DNA of 64,000 nucleotides from Trinickia sp963838695 (GTDB lineage: Bacteria > Pseudomonadota > Gammaproteobacteria > Burkholderiales > Burkholderiaceae). Within the stretch, counting starts at the first letter, position 1; every line of letters starts with the position of its first letter. Location: contig CAWIRZ010000006.1 in assembly GCA_963838695.1 (NCBI GenBank), positions 434,001 to 498,000 of the forward strand. Reading direction: 5' to 3'. The notes under the pieces are model-generated. The model was not told where the DNA came from. It saw only the letters and a program-made list of their open reading frames with translations, and made no database searches. The translations under genes were made by a program, and so were the position numbers. Below, piece after piece: positions 34,259 through 44,209 of this stretch.

Positions 34259-35874
34259 GATTTCCCGGAGCGAGACGCGGCAGGCGTCGCGCGGCGCGCT
34301 TTGAAGCGGTTGATCAGATTGTTTGTCGAACTATCGTGCGTACCGATCGCGCCGGGCGCCGCGATCTCGCGTTCGATCTCTACCGCAAGCCGCTTGCCGA
34401 GTTCTACGCCCCACTGGTCGAACGAATTGATCTGCCACAGTGCCCCCTGCACGAACACCTTGTGCTCGTAGAGTGCGATCAGCGCGCCGAGCGTTGCAGG
34501 CTCGAGCCGATCGAGGCACAGCGTGTTCGTCGGCCGGTTCCCCTCGAAGTGGCGGTGCGGGGCCTCGGGCGACGGCGAACCGTTCATCAGGGCTTCGGTC
34601 TGCGCAAAGCAGTTCGCGAGCAAAATGGCGTGATGCACGTCGAGCGTATGGTGCGGCTGCATGCACGCGATGAAATCGGCCGGAATGAGGGCGGTGCCTT
34701 GGTGCAGCAGCTGGAAGAACGCATGCTGGCCGTTCGTGCCCGGTTCACCCCAAATCACCGGGCCGGTTGCGTAATCGACGCGTTCGCCGTCCAGCGTGAC
34801 CGTCTTTCCGTTGCTCTCCATGTCGAGCTGCTGCAGGTAGGCCGGCAGCCGATGAAGATAACGGTCGTAAGGTGCGACGAGGTGGCTCGCCGCATCGAAG
34901 AAGTTCGTGTACCAAACGCCGATCAAGGCGAGCAGCGCGGGCAGGTTGCGCTCGAGCGGCGCCGTGGCGAAATGGCGGTCCATCTCGTGAGCGCCCGCAA
35001 GCAGCGAGCCGAACCCGTCGGCGCCGATGTAGAGCGCGATCGGCAAACCGATCGCGGACCAAAGCGAGTAGCGGCCACCCACCCAGTCCCAGAATTCGAA
35101 CATATTGCCGATATCGATGCCGAATGCGGCGACAGCGTCCGCATTCGTCGAAACGGCGGCGAAATGTCGAGCGACGGCGGATTCGGGCGCGCCGCTCGCG
35201 AGCAGCCAAGCGCGCGCAGTGTGCGCGTTCTGAAGCGTTTCTCGTGTCGTAAAGGTCTTCGATGCCACGATGAATAGCGTCGTGGTGGGATCGACTGCGC
35301 GCAGTACCTCGCTGATGTCGGCACCGTCCACGTTCGAGACGAAATGCATCGCTAAACGCTCGTGACCGTACGGCCGCAACGCTTCGCACACCATACGCGG
35401 GCCTAGATCCGAGCCCCCGATCCCAATGTTGACGATGTCGGTGATGGCGCGCCCGGTATGACCGCGCCAAGCGCCGTCGCGCACGGCGTCGCTGAAGCGG
35501 CGCATGCGCGCGAGGACCGCGTGCACGTGCGGCACGACATCATCGCCGTCAACGACGATCGATGTATCGGCCGGTGCCCGCAACGCCACGTGCAGCACCG
35601 GCCGTGCTTCGGTCGTGTTGATCCGCTCGCCCCTGAACATCGCGTCGCGCCGGGCCTCGACGCCCGCCTCGCGCGCGAGCCCCGTCAACAGCCCGATCGT
35701 CTCGTCGGTCAACAGGTTCTTCGAGAAATCGGCGAACACGCCTGCGGCCTCGAGCGAGAACCGATCGGCGCGCGTCGCATCGGCGTCGAAGAGCGCGCGG
35801 ATCGACGTGCCCGAAAGCGCGTCGCGATGCCGCGCGAGCGCCTGCCAGGCGGGAGACTGTGTGAGCTTCGACAT
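34255..35874 (-). CDS. pgi: Glucose-6-phosphate isomerase
   Basis: 539 residues, close to the usual 540-550. Conserved stretches in order: NIGIGGSDLGPRMVCEAL (phosphate-binding loop), FIVASKTFTTRETLQNA, NMFEFWDWVGGRYSLWSAIGLP, MESNGKTVTLDGERVDYATGPVIWGEPGTNGQHAFFQLLHQG (active-site Glu region) and the C-terminal catalytic Lys context SFDQWGVELGKRLA. It interconverts fructose 6-phosphate and glucose 6-phosphate. In this operon it follows a sugar-binding-protein gene by 39 bases and overlaps zwf. This suggests the imported sugar enters as fructose 6-phosphate or is exchanged at that level before Zwf. Confidence 0.94.
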   Translation of the reverse strand: MSKLTQSPAWQALARHRDALSGTSIRALFDADATRADRFSLEAAGVFADFSKNLLTDETIGLLTGLAREAGVEARRDAMFRGERINTTEARPVLHVALRAPADTSIVVDGDDVVPHVHAVLARMRRFSDAVRDGAWRGHTGRAITDIVNIGIGGSDLGPRMVCEALRPYGHERLAMHFVSNVDGADISEVLRAVDPTTTLFIVASKTFTTRETLQNAHTARAWLLASGAPESAVARHFAAVSTNADAVAAFGIDIGNMFEFWDWVGGRYSLWSAIGLPIALYIGADGFGSLLAGAHEMDRHFATAPLERNLPALLALIGVWYTNFFDAASHLVAPYDRYLHRLPAYLQQLDMESNGKTVTLDGERVDYATGPVIWGEPGTNGQHAFFQLLHQGTALIPADFIACMQPHHTLDVHHAILLANCFAQTEALMNGSPSPEAPHRHFEGNRPTNTLCLDRLEPATLGALIALYEHKVFVQGALWQINSFDQWGVELGKRLAVEIEREIAAPGAIGTHDSSTNNLINRFKARRATPAASRSGKS

Positions 35875-35913
35875 CGGGGTCCCTTGAGCGAGTGGGTGAA
35901 TGGAAGGAAGGCG

Positions 35914-36858
35914 TTAGCGCGGCGACGACCAGCCCTTATAGCTGCCGACGTTCTGGCGCGTGACGAGCGTCGAAGGCAGCAGCGTCGTGGCGGTTGCGGG
36001 CGGGTGGCCGTTCATGATTCCGTAGCCCACTTCCACCGCCTTTTGCGCCATGGCCCACGGGTCCTGGCTTGCCGACGCCTGCACGAGCGTGTCGGTTTTC
36101 AGGGCCGTTTCGATGTCCGGTGCGCCGTCGACGGACGTAATCACGATGCCCGAGCGCTTGAGCTGTTTGGCCGCGAGATCGCTGCCGATGGCTTGCGGGT
36201 CGTTGATCGCGAACACGCCGTTGACCGTCGGGAAGCGCGTCAGATAGCCCTGCATCGCGTTCATGCCGCCTTCGCGCGAGCCCTTGCCGTCCTGATCGGA
36301 CGACAGCAGCTTGATCCCGGGGGCCTTGGCGAGCACCGATTTACAGCCGTTCACGCGATCGATCACGGCCGACACTTGCGGGCCGTTCTCGATGATGACG
36401 TTGCCCTTGCCGTTCAGCTTGTCCACGAGATACTGGCAGGAGATTTCGCCTGCCTGCACGTTGTTGGTCTGCACCGTCGCATTTGCGCCGGCGGCAGCCA
36501 CGTCCACGGCGACGACGGTAATGCCGGCCGCCTGCGCCTTCTTCACGGCAGGTTCGATCGCCTTCGGATCGGCCGCGTTGATCAGGATCATGTCGACGTG
36601 CGCGGAAATGAAGTTGTCGATTTGCGTGAACTGCTTGTTCAAGTCGTAGTCGGCCGAAACCGACGTCACCTTCGCGTTCGGATTGAGTTGCTTGGCCTTC
36701 GCTTCGGCGCCCTTGACGATCGTGACGAAGTACGGATTGCCGAGCGAGCCGACGGTGATGCCGATCGCCTTGAGCGGCTTGTCGGCGGCGTGCGCCGTGC
36801 TAGCGGCGATGCCTACGGCGAAAGCGAGGGTGGTCAGAGCAGCCTTGGACTTGAACAT
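35914..36858 (-). CDS. Periplasmic sugar-binding protein of a CUT2 ABC transporter
   Basis: 314 residues. The start at 36856-36858 is preferred because GGAG lies eight bases upstream and the signal peptide (MFKSKAALTTLAFAVGIAAS, cleavage near AHAAD) begins there. The mature protein has the RbsB/FrcB-type periplasmic fold: IGITVGSLGNPYFVTIVKGAEAKAK, then QIDNFISAHVDMILINAADPKAIEPAVKKAQAAGITVVAVD. Two cysteines (ISCQYL, NGCKSV) could form a disulfide. The sugar is not determinable from sequence; fructose or ribose are the main candidates, and the coupling to pgi and zwf favours a hexose. The permease gene lies 183 bases upstream on the same strand. Confidence 0.8.
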   Translation of the reverse strand: MFKSKAALTTLAFAVGIAASTAHAADKPLKAIGITVGSLGNPYFVTIVKGAEAKAKQLNPNAKVTSVSADYDLNKQFTQIDNFISAHVDMILINAADPKAIEPAVKKAQAAGITVVAVDVAAAGANATVQTNNVQAGEISCQYLVDKLNGKGNVIIENGPQVSAVIDRVNGCKSVLAKAPGIKLLSSDQDGKGSREGGMNAMQGYLTRFPTVNGVFAINDPQAIGSDLAAKQLKRSGIVITSVDGAPDIETALKTDTLVQASASQDPWAMAQKAVEVGYGIMNGHPPATATTLLPSTLVTRQNVGSYKGWSSPR

Positions 36859-37041
36859 ATTGATGTCTCCGTAATGGTCCATGTTGTCGAATCGACGGCG
36901 GGCGGACCGAACCCGCGGCGGTATGGCGTCGAAGCGAATCGGTGAAACGAATCCGATAAACGAATCGGATGAAACGAGTGGAACGGGTTCAGCGGGGCTG
37001 GCGAGCGAAACGCCGAGGAATCGCTCGCCGCGCCGGTTAGG

Positions 37042-38079
37042 TCACGTCCGTGCCGAGCCGCGCTGGCGATAGCGGTCGAGCGCGACGGCCCCGATGATTA
37101 CGAGGCCCTTGATGATGTATTGCCAGATGTCCGATACGCCGAGCAGCACGAGGCCGTTCGTCAGGACGGCGATGATCAGCGCGCCGATCAGCGTGCCGAC
37201 GATCGAGCCGACGCCGCCGACGAAGCTGGTGCCGCCGAGAATCACGGCCGCGATCGCATCGAGTTCGTACGACTGGCCCATTTGCAGCCCGTTCGCCGCA
37301 TAAAGGCGCGCGGCCGACATGACGGCGCCGAGGCCGGCGAGCAGGCCCGACACGGCATACACGAACAGTTCGATCGCCCAAACCTTGATGCCGGCGAGGC
37401 GTGCGGCTTCGCGGTTGCCGCCGACCGAGTAAATGCGCAGGCCGAGCACGGTGCGTCGCAACAAGAACCATGAGCAGGCCACGACGGCCAACGCGATGAT
37501 CACGAGCCAGGGGATGCCGAAGATCGTGCCGTTGCCGATAAACGCGAACGGGAGTTGCGGATTGAAGATGGTCGTATCGTTGCCGAGCAGGCGCGCGACA
37601 CCGCGCACGGCCGTCAAGGCGCCCAGCGTGACGATGAACGGCGGCAGGCGCAGCAGGGCGATGAGGCCGCCGTTCAACGCGCCGAAAGCGAGGCCCACGG
37701 CGAGCGCGGCGGGCACGCCGAGCCAGCCCCAGTGGGGGATGTTCGAGGCGAGCATCGCGGCGACGGCGGCGGCAGCCAGCACCGAGCCGACCGAAAGATC
37801 GATGCCGCCCGTCAGAATGACGAACGTCATGCCCGCGGCAAGAACGATGTTGATGGCGGCCTGCTGCGTGACGATCGATAGGTTCTGCAAACTGAAGAAC
37901 GTATCGGTCATGAGGCCGAAGCCGATGCACAGCAGGACGAGCACGGGCAGCATGCCCGCGGTGCGCAGCAGCGAGTGCAGACGTTGCCGATGATCGGTTG
38001 CAGCGTGCGCGGCTCGCTTCGCCGCAACGGGCTCGCCCGGGACGGCACCTGCGCCTTGTTGTCGTGTCGGGTTCGACAT
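37042..38079 (-). CDS. Sugar ABC transporter permease (RbsC/FrcC type)
   Basis: 345 residues. A hydrophilic N-terminus of about 38 residues precedes eight to ten membrane segments. Family landmarks are INIVLAAGMTFVILTGGIDLSVGSVLAAAAV, LLRLPPFIVTLGALTAVRGVARLL, and GQSYELDAIAAVILGGTSFVGGVGSIVGTLIGALIIAVLTNGLVLLGV, typical of RbsC-like permeases. A strong GAGGAG precedes the ATG at 38077-38079. It would homodimerise and pair with the ATPase encoded just upstream on this strand (65-base gap) and the binding protein encoded downstream. Substrate unknown, inferred hexose. Confidence 0.83.
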   Translation of the reverse strand: MSNPTRQQGAGAVPGEPVAAKRAAHAATDHRQRLHSLLRTAGMLPVLVLLCIGFGLMTDTFFSLQNLSIVTQQAAINIVLAAGMTFVILTGGIDLSVGSVLAAAAVAAMLASNIPHWGWLGVPAALAVGLAFGALNGGLIALLRLPPFIVTLGALTAVRGVARLLGNDTTIFNPQLPFAFIGNGTIFGIPWLVIIALAVVACSWFLLRRTVLGLRIYSVGGNREAARLAGIKVWAIELFVYAVSGLLAGLGAVMSAARLYAANGLQMGQSYELDAIAAVILGGTSFVGGVGSIVGTLIGALIIAVLTNGLVLLGVSDIWQYIIKGLVIIGAVALDRYRQRGSART

Positions 38080-38143
38080 GTCGTTCTCCTCAATGTTCGC
38101 CGTGATCTGGCCTTGACAGGTTGTGGGGGTGCGCAGGCGCGCG

Positions 38144-39684
<1,541 letters not shown>

Positions 39685-39698
<14 letters not shown>

Positions 39699-40935
39699 GA
39701 TTGACCTCCTGCGCTTGTGCGTCCGCGCCTTTGAGAATGCCGGCGCGAGGCGAGAAATTGAAGAACATCGGGAGCGATGCGGCGCCGATCGCGCCGGCGT
39801 CGGGGCCGAACGAGCCACGCATGAGTTCGGGAATCCCGCGCGCTTCGGGCGCGCCGAGCGCGAGCGCGGCACGCAGGCGCGCCATGATGGTGTCGATGAG
39901 GCCGGCGTCGATATCGGCATCGATGACAACGACGGGGGCGTCGGTGACGCACAGCATGGCGCGCACAGCCGGGGCGAGCGCGTCGATGCAATCGTCGATC
40001 CACGCATCGACGGCGGGGATGCCTCGTGCGACGCAAGCTTCCAGATCCGCGCGGGTATCGATAACCTCGCCGCAATAACGCAGATGCCGCGCGAGCGCGT
40101 TGAGCGACGCGCGCGCCAGCAGGATGTCCCAAGCGCCCGACGGCTGCGGGGCGGAGGGCAGACGGCTCGGCGGCACCGGCATCACGCCGATGTCGCCGGC
40201 ATTGCTGTTGGCGCCGCGCAGGCAATCGCCGTCGATCGCGATACCGCCGCCGATGGCCGGCCCGAGGAACAGGTAGATGAAGTCGCTCGCCTGCCGGCCG
40301 CGGCCGTAGAAAAGCTCGGCGATGGCCGCGGCGTTGCCGTCGTTCTCACCGAAAACGGGCAGCGGCGCGATCGCGGCGAGTTCGCTCGCGAAGTCGACGT
40401 CGCGCCAGGCATCGAACGCGTTCGGAGACAGCCCGAGTTCGCGCAGCCAACTGCCGAGATTGAACGGTTGGGCAACCCCGATACCGGTTAGCCGATCGCG
40501 CTCGGACGACGAAAGGCGCGCGAGCAGGGCGCGGATGTCGTCGTCGACCAGTGCGAGGACCGTCGCGGGCGCAGGCAGCGCCATATCGTGGCTGCGCCGC
40601 GCCAGCACTTCTCCCGCGAAATTGACCAGAACGGTTTCGATGCCGCCGCGGTCGAGGCGCACGCCGATCCCGAACGCGCCTTGCGGGGCGAGCTGCAGCA
40701 GCGAGGCGGGCTGTCCGCGCAGCCCTTGAACGCGGCGTCCCGTCGATTCGATCAGGCCGGCCTGTTCGAGCGAGGCGATGATGCTCCCCACCGACGTGCT
40801 CGTCAGATTCGCCGAGCGCGCGAGGTCCGCCTTCGACGCAGGCTGCATGCGCCGCAGCGCCTGGAGCAGCAGGCGCTCGTTGTAGCGGCGCAGGTTGGCC
40901 GAATTGCTGCCGCGGCCCACGTGGGGATGCCTCAC
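39685..40935 (-). CDS. ROK-family transcriptional repressor of the sugar operon
   Basis: 416 residues. The GTG at 40933-40935 is chosen because GGAGGA sits five bases before it. The N-terminal winged helix-turn-helix spans about residues 14-70: NLRRYNERLLLQALRRMQPASKADLARSANLTSTSVGSIIASLEQAGLIE. The ROK domain follows with FGENDGNAAAIAELFYG, YLFLGPAIGGGIAIDGDCLRGANSNAGDIGVMPV. The zinc motif CxCGxxGCxE found in ROK kinases is absent, which fits a regulator rather than a kinase. Its end overlaps the ATPase start by 14 bases, so the repressor gene is the first gene of its own operon. A 13-base perfect inverted repeat lies 35 bases upstream of its start. Confidence 0.84.
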
Positions 40936-40969
40936 TTGTCTCCTCCGGATCGACGGAGTAGGCTCCGTC

Positions 40970-41004
40970 GCGATTAAATAAACCAAGTGGATTTATTTAA
41001 TCGC
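40970..41004. promoter_or_regulatory. 13-base inverted repeat, putative ROK operator
   Basis: GCGATTAAATAAA (40970-40982) and TTTATTTAATCGC (40992-41004) are exact inverted copies around the nine-base spacer CCAAGTGGA. This AT-rich palindrome stands out from the surrounding GC-rich DNA and sits directly before the ROK gene. ROK regulators such as NagC and Mlc bind A/T-rich inverted repeats with a similar nine-base centre. Autoregulation of the sugar operon is the obvious reading; a transcribed hairpin is less likely because there is no T run in the minus-strand direction. Confidence 0.65.
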
Positions 41005-41396
41005 TAATACGGCTCGCGTGGAATGAGGGTTTGTACCAGGGCGGAGTGTTGTCGCCGGTCTTGGCCTGGAGAGGGCTGCGATTGTGCCCGTCTTGGCAGG
41101 CCACGACGCGGTACAGGTACATAAGAGTGGGTTGCAGATTCACGGATGACAACCCGGCACGGGCAGCGGTTGCGCGAGAGATCGCGTGGGTGAGTTTTGG
41201 CCGGCAGAAACAGTAAAAGCAAAGAGGAAACTATTTCCTCATCCAAATGCCGAGATGCGGTAATGCATACCGGTTTTGTGTTCAGTTTGACGGAGTTGCC
41301 CGCCGCTGATAAATTCCCGTCTTTCGTCCGAAACGCCAATTGCGCCCGCGCAGGTCGATTTCCCTCGATTGCCGCCGGTGAAAAAACGCGCGTCGA
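41005..41396. other. Intergenic region (about 390 bases) between the sugar operon and the T6SS island
   Basis: Holds the promoters of the divergent ROK operon and vgrG. A perfect inverted repeat GAGGAAA (41224-41230) / TTTCCTC (41234-41240) with a three-base centre is visible 157 bases before vgrG. Short frames exist here, but none has family features or a ribosome-binding site, and I do not call a gene. Confidence 0.5.
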
Positions 41397-44183
41397 ATGC
41401 ATATCCAGCGAGAAAAATACGTCGTGAACTACGCAGACTTGCGGCGCGCGCCATTCCGGGCGCTTCCGACTCAAAGAAATAGAGCAGTCCGTCTTAACTT
41501 CGGCGCGCAACAGAAACAACTCGAGGATATCGTGCTGCCTCAGCATGTCGATATCCAAGAAAGCCTGTTCGGCGGAATCGACGGCTGCCTCTCGTGCATT
41601 TCGACCACCGCTGGCCTGCCGTTGAGCTTATTCCTCGGCCTGCCCGTCTCGGTGCAACTCGTGACCGACGATGGCGGCTTGCATACGATCAACGGCATCA
41701 TCGTCGACGCGCGCGAGGGAGAATCGGACAATTCATTGTCGACGTATCAGTTGTTTATCCGAGATGCATTGTCGATCTTGGAACGTCGCATCAATACGCG
41801 CATTTTTCGGCAATTGAGCGTGTTGGACATCGTCCAAACGCTGGTCAGGGAATGGCGCCAAAACAGCAGCGTGTTGGCCGGTGCGTTCTATATCGACGTT
41901 TCGAACGTCGATCGAACCAGGTGTCCAGCAAGAGAGCAGGCGGTTCAGTTCGACGAATCCGATGCGGCGTTCATTCGGCGTATATGTCGGCGCGAAGGCA
42001 TCGGCTGGTTTGTGCGCGCAGGCAAACCAGGGCAAAAGGAGTCAGGCAAAGCGGGCGGCACAGCGCATACGCTGGTGCTTTACGACAACGCGATCAAGCT
42101 GAGTCAATCCGCGGTGGGTTCGGTCGAGTATCGGCCCGATGCGACGATCGGCAAACGCGACGCCATTACGTTGCTTTGTGTGGCGAGGCAGCTGGTGCCA
42201 GGGGCGATACGCCGCTTCAGTTGGGACCACAAACGCGGCGAAATGGATCGGATCCAAGGATCGACGCGTGTCGATCAAGGCGAAACGGGCAACGACCTGG
42301 GCCAATTGCTGATGGATTCGCGCCTCGATGCCCCGCATATCGCCGATTCGTGGGCGCACTACGACCGGATCGGCCTTGCGCGCGTGAAGTCGCACGGTGC
42401 GCGCGCGGCGCATGTCGACGGGGCGAGCGGCGTTCGCAATCTCGTCATCGGTGAATGGATCGAGGTGATAGGGCTGGCGCCGACGGCCGATGCATCGATG
42501 AGCGATCACCGGTTCGTGATCACGAGCTTGCATCACCGCGCCGAAAATAACTTGCCCAAGGATTTGCACGCGCGAGCGCAGGCGCTGTTCACGGCGAGCC
42601 GCTGGACGTTCGAGGCGCCGCCCGTTTCGGTGGATACGCCCAGAAGGCCGACAGTGTTCGGCGATTCGACGCAAGCGCGGTACGAGAACACGTTCAGCGG
42701 CGTGCCGCGCTCGATGCCGCTCACGCCAACCTACGATCCGCATGTCGACCTGCCGCGGGTGTATCCGATCATCGGCCTGGTTGTGACGCCGGACGGGGAA
42801 GAGGTGTACTGCAACCAGTACAGCGAAATCAAAGTTCAGTTGCAGGGGCTCGATCCGCGCGATCACGAGCACGCCAAGGGAATGGGCACGAGCGGCACGC
42901 AAAGCGATAGCGCTTGGGTGCGGGTCATGAGAGGGCTGGCGGGGGAGGACTTCGGGGAGAACTGGCTACCGCGCAAGGGCATGGAGGTGGTGCTCGATGC
43001 GATTGGAGGGGACCCCGACAAGCTGTACGTGGTGGGAGTGCTGCACGGCGCCAGGCACTTGCCGGCGACGTTCAGCAATGTGGGCGCGTTGCCGGGGAAT
43101 CGGTTTGTGTCCGGGGTGAAGACGCGGGAAGTGAAGGGCACGCGGTATAACCAATTGCGGCTGGACGACACGCCGGGAGAGATTAGCGCGCAATTGGCAA
43201 GCGAGCATCAGGCCAGTGAGATCAATCTTGGGTTTCTAACGCATCCGCGAACCGATGGCGAAGGCGAAGCGCGAGGCGAGGGCGCGGAAGTGCGCACGGA
43301 TGCGGCTGCATCGCTGCGTGCGGCGCAGGGCATTTTATTGACGACTTATGCGCGGGCGCAGGCGAGCGGCAACCATCTCGATCGCGACGAACTCATTCGA
43401 CTGCTGAGCGAATGTACCGAGCTATTTAAATCGCTGGGCGATTACGCGGGGCAGCACGGTGGGCTCGCGATGGAGACGACGGGCCAAAGCGCCGTGGCGA
43501 GCGCGCTGAAGGGATGGCAAGCGCCTGGGGGCGAACCGCTGATGGCGTTCGGTGCGCAGGCGGGGGCGGTGAACGTGACGCCGAAGACGCACGTGACCTA
43601 TGCCGGGCAGAACATCGATCAGGTCGCGCAGCAAAACGTGCAGGTTACGAGCGGCCAGCGGATCAACTTGCAAGCGGGGCATGGCGTGGCGATGTTTGCG
43701 CAGGCCGACGACGTTACTGCCGTGGCGAATCAGGGCAAGGTGATATTGCAGAGCCAGGCCGGCGATACGCAAATCGATTCGGCGAAAAACATTCAGATGA
43801 CGGCGGCGGGCGGCAAGCTCGCGGGCATGGCCAGCGATCAGGTGGTGTTCGTCACGTCCGGCGGGGCTTATCTGAAGCTGCAAGGCGGCGATATCGAATT
43901 GGGGTGCCCCGGCAACTTCACCGTGAAATCGGCGGGGCATGCGTGGGGCGGGCCGGCCAGCATGAGTACCGACATGCCCAAGTTCGATCACGCGCCGTTG
44001 GGGCGGGTGCCCAAGCTGGTGCGGGCGTCCGACGGGCGGCCCGTGACCGGCTACGAGGGTGAAATCCGCAAGGCATCGGGGGAGCTTGTCAAAGGGGTGA
44101 CCGATGCCAACGGCAAGCTGCCGCCGCTCAGCGGCAACCAGTTCGAGTCATTCGTCGCGAACTTCTTCAAAAAAAGCAGTTGA
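41397..44183 (+). CDS. vgrG: T6SS spike protein VgrG with C-terminal effector-adaptor extension
   Basis: 928 residues from the ATG at 41397; a GTG at 41424 (VNYADLRRAPF) is an equally plausible start, as neither has a strong ribosome-binding site. The gp27-like part (about 1-400) includes LSTYQLFIRDALSILERRINTRIFRQLSVLDIVQTLV. The gp5 OB-fold (about 450-560) has YCNQYSEIKVQLQGLDPRDHEH and SAWVRVMRGLAGEDFGENWLPRKGMEVVLD. A DUF2345-type needle repeat region (about 690-860) shows INLQAGHGVAMFAQADDV and repeated Q/T/S turns. The last 55 residues (VRASDGRPVTGYEGEIRKASGELVKGVTDANGKLP) look like a small transthyretin-like domain, used by some VgrGs to dock lipase effectors. It forms the spike tip loaded with the lipase encoded 26 bases downstream. 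Confidence 0.92.
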   Translation: MHIQREKYVVNYADLRRAPFRALPTQRNRAVRLNFGAQQKQLEDIVLPQHVDIQESLFGGIDGCLSCISTTAGLPLSLFLGLPVSVQLVTDDGGLHTINGIIVDAREGESDNSLSTYQLFIRDALSILERRINTRIFRQLSVLDIVQTLVREWRQNSSVLAGAFYIDVSNVDRTRCPAREQAVQFDESDAAFIRRICRREGIGWFVRAGKPGQKESGKAGGTAHTLVLYDNAIKLSQSAVGSVEYRPDATIGKRDAITLLCVARQLVPGAIRRFSWDHKRGEMDRIQGSTRVDQGETGNDLGQLLMDSRLDAPHIADSWAHYDRIGLARVKSHGARAAHVDGASGVRNLVIGEWIEVIGLAPTADASMSDHRFVITSLHHRAENNLPKDLHARAQALFTASRWTFEAPPVSVDTPRRPTVFGDSTQARYENTFSGVPRSMPLTPTYDPHVDLPRVYPIIGLVVTPDGEEVYCNQYSEIKVQLQGLDPRDHEHAKGMGTSGTQSDSAWVRVMRGLAGEDFGENWLPRKGMEVVLDAIGGDPDKLYVVGVLHGARHLPATFSNVGALPGNRFVSGVKTREVKGTRYNQLRLDDTPGEISAQLASEHQASEINLGFLTHPRTDGEGEARGEGAEVRTDAAASLRAAQGILLTTYARAQASGNHLDRDELIRLLSECTELFKSLGDYAGQHGGLAMETTGQSAVASALKGWQAPGGEPLMAFGAQAGAVNVTPKTHVTYAGQNIDQVAQQNVQVTSGQRINLQAGHGVAMFAQADDVTAVANQGKVILQSQAGDTQIDSAKNIQMTAAGGKLAGMASDQVVFVTSGGAYLKLQGGDIELGCPGNFTVKSAGHAWGGPASMSTDMPKFDHAPLGRVPKLVRASDGRPVTGYEGEIRKASGELVKGVTDANGKLPPLSGNQFESFVANFFKKSS

Positions 44184-44209
44184 ACTGAATCCGGGAAGAC
44201 CTAGGGAAG

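Noticed and set aside
35458..36945. Long plus-strand open frame (495 codons) opposite pgi and the sugar-binding protein gene
   Set aside because: Low-complexity Arg/His/Asp-rich translation typical of the antisense of GC-rich genes; the minus-strand genes are clearly real.
41005..41558. Short genes in the gap before vgrG (61-184 codons, both strands)
   Set aside because: No ribosome-binding site, no family features, and the longest overlaps vgrG in antisense.
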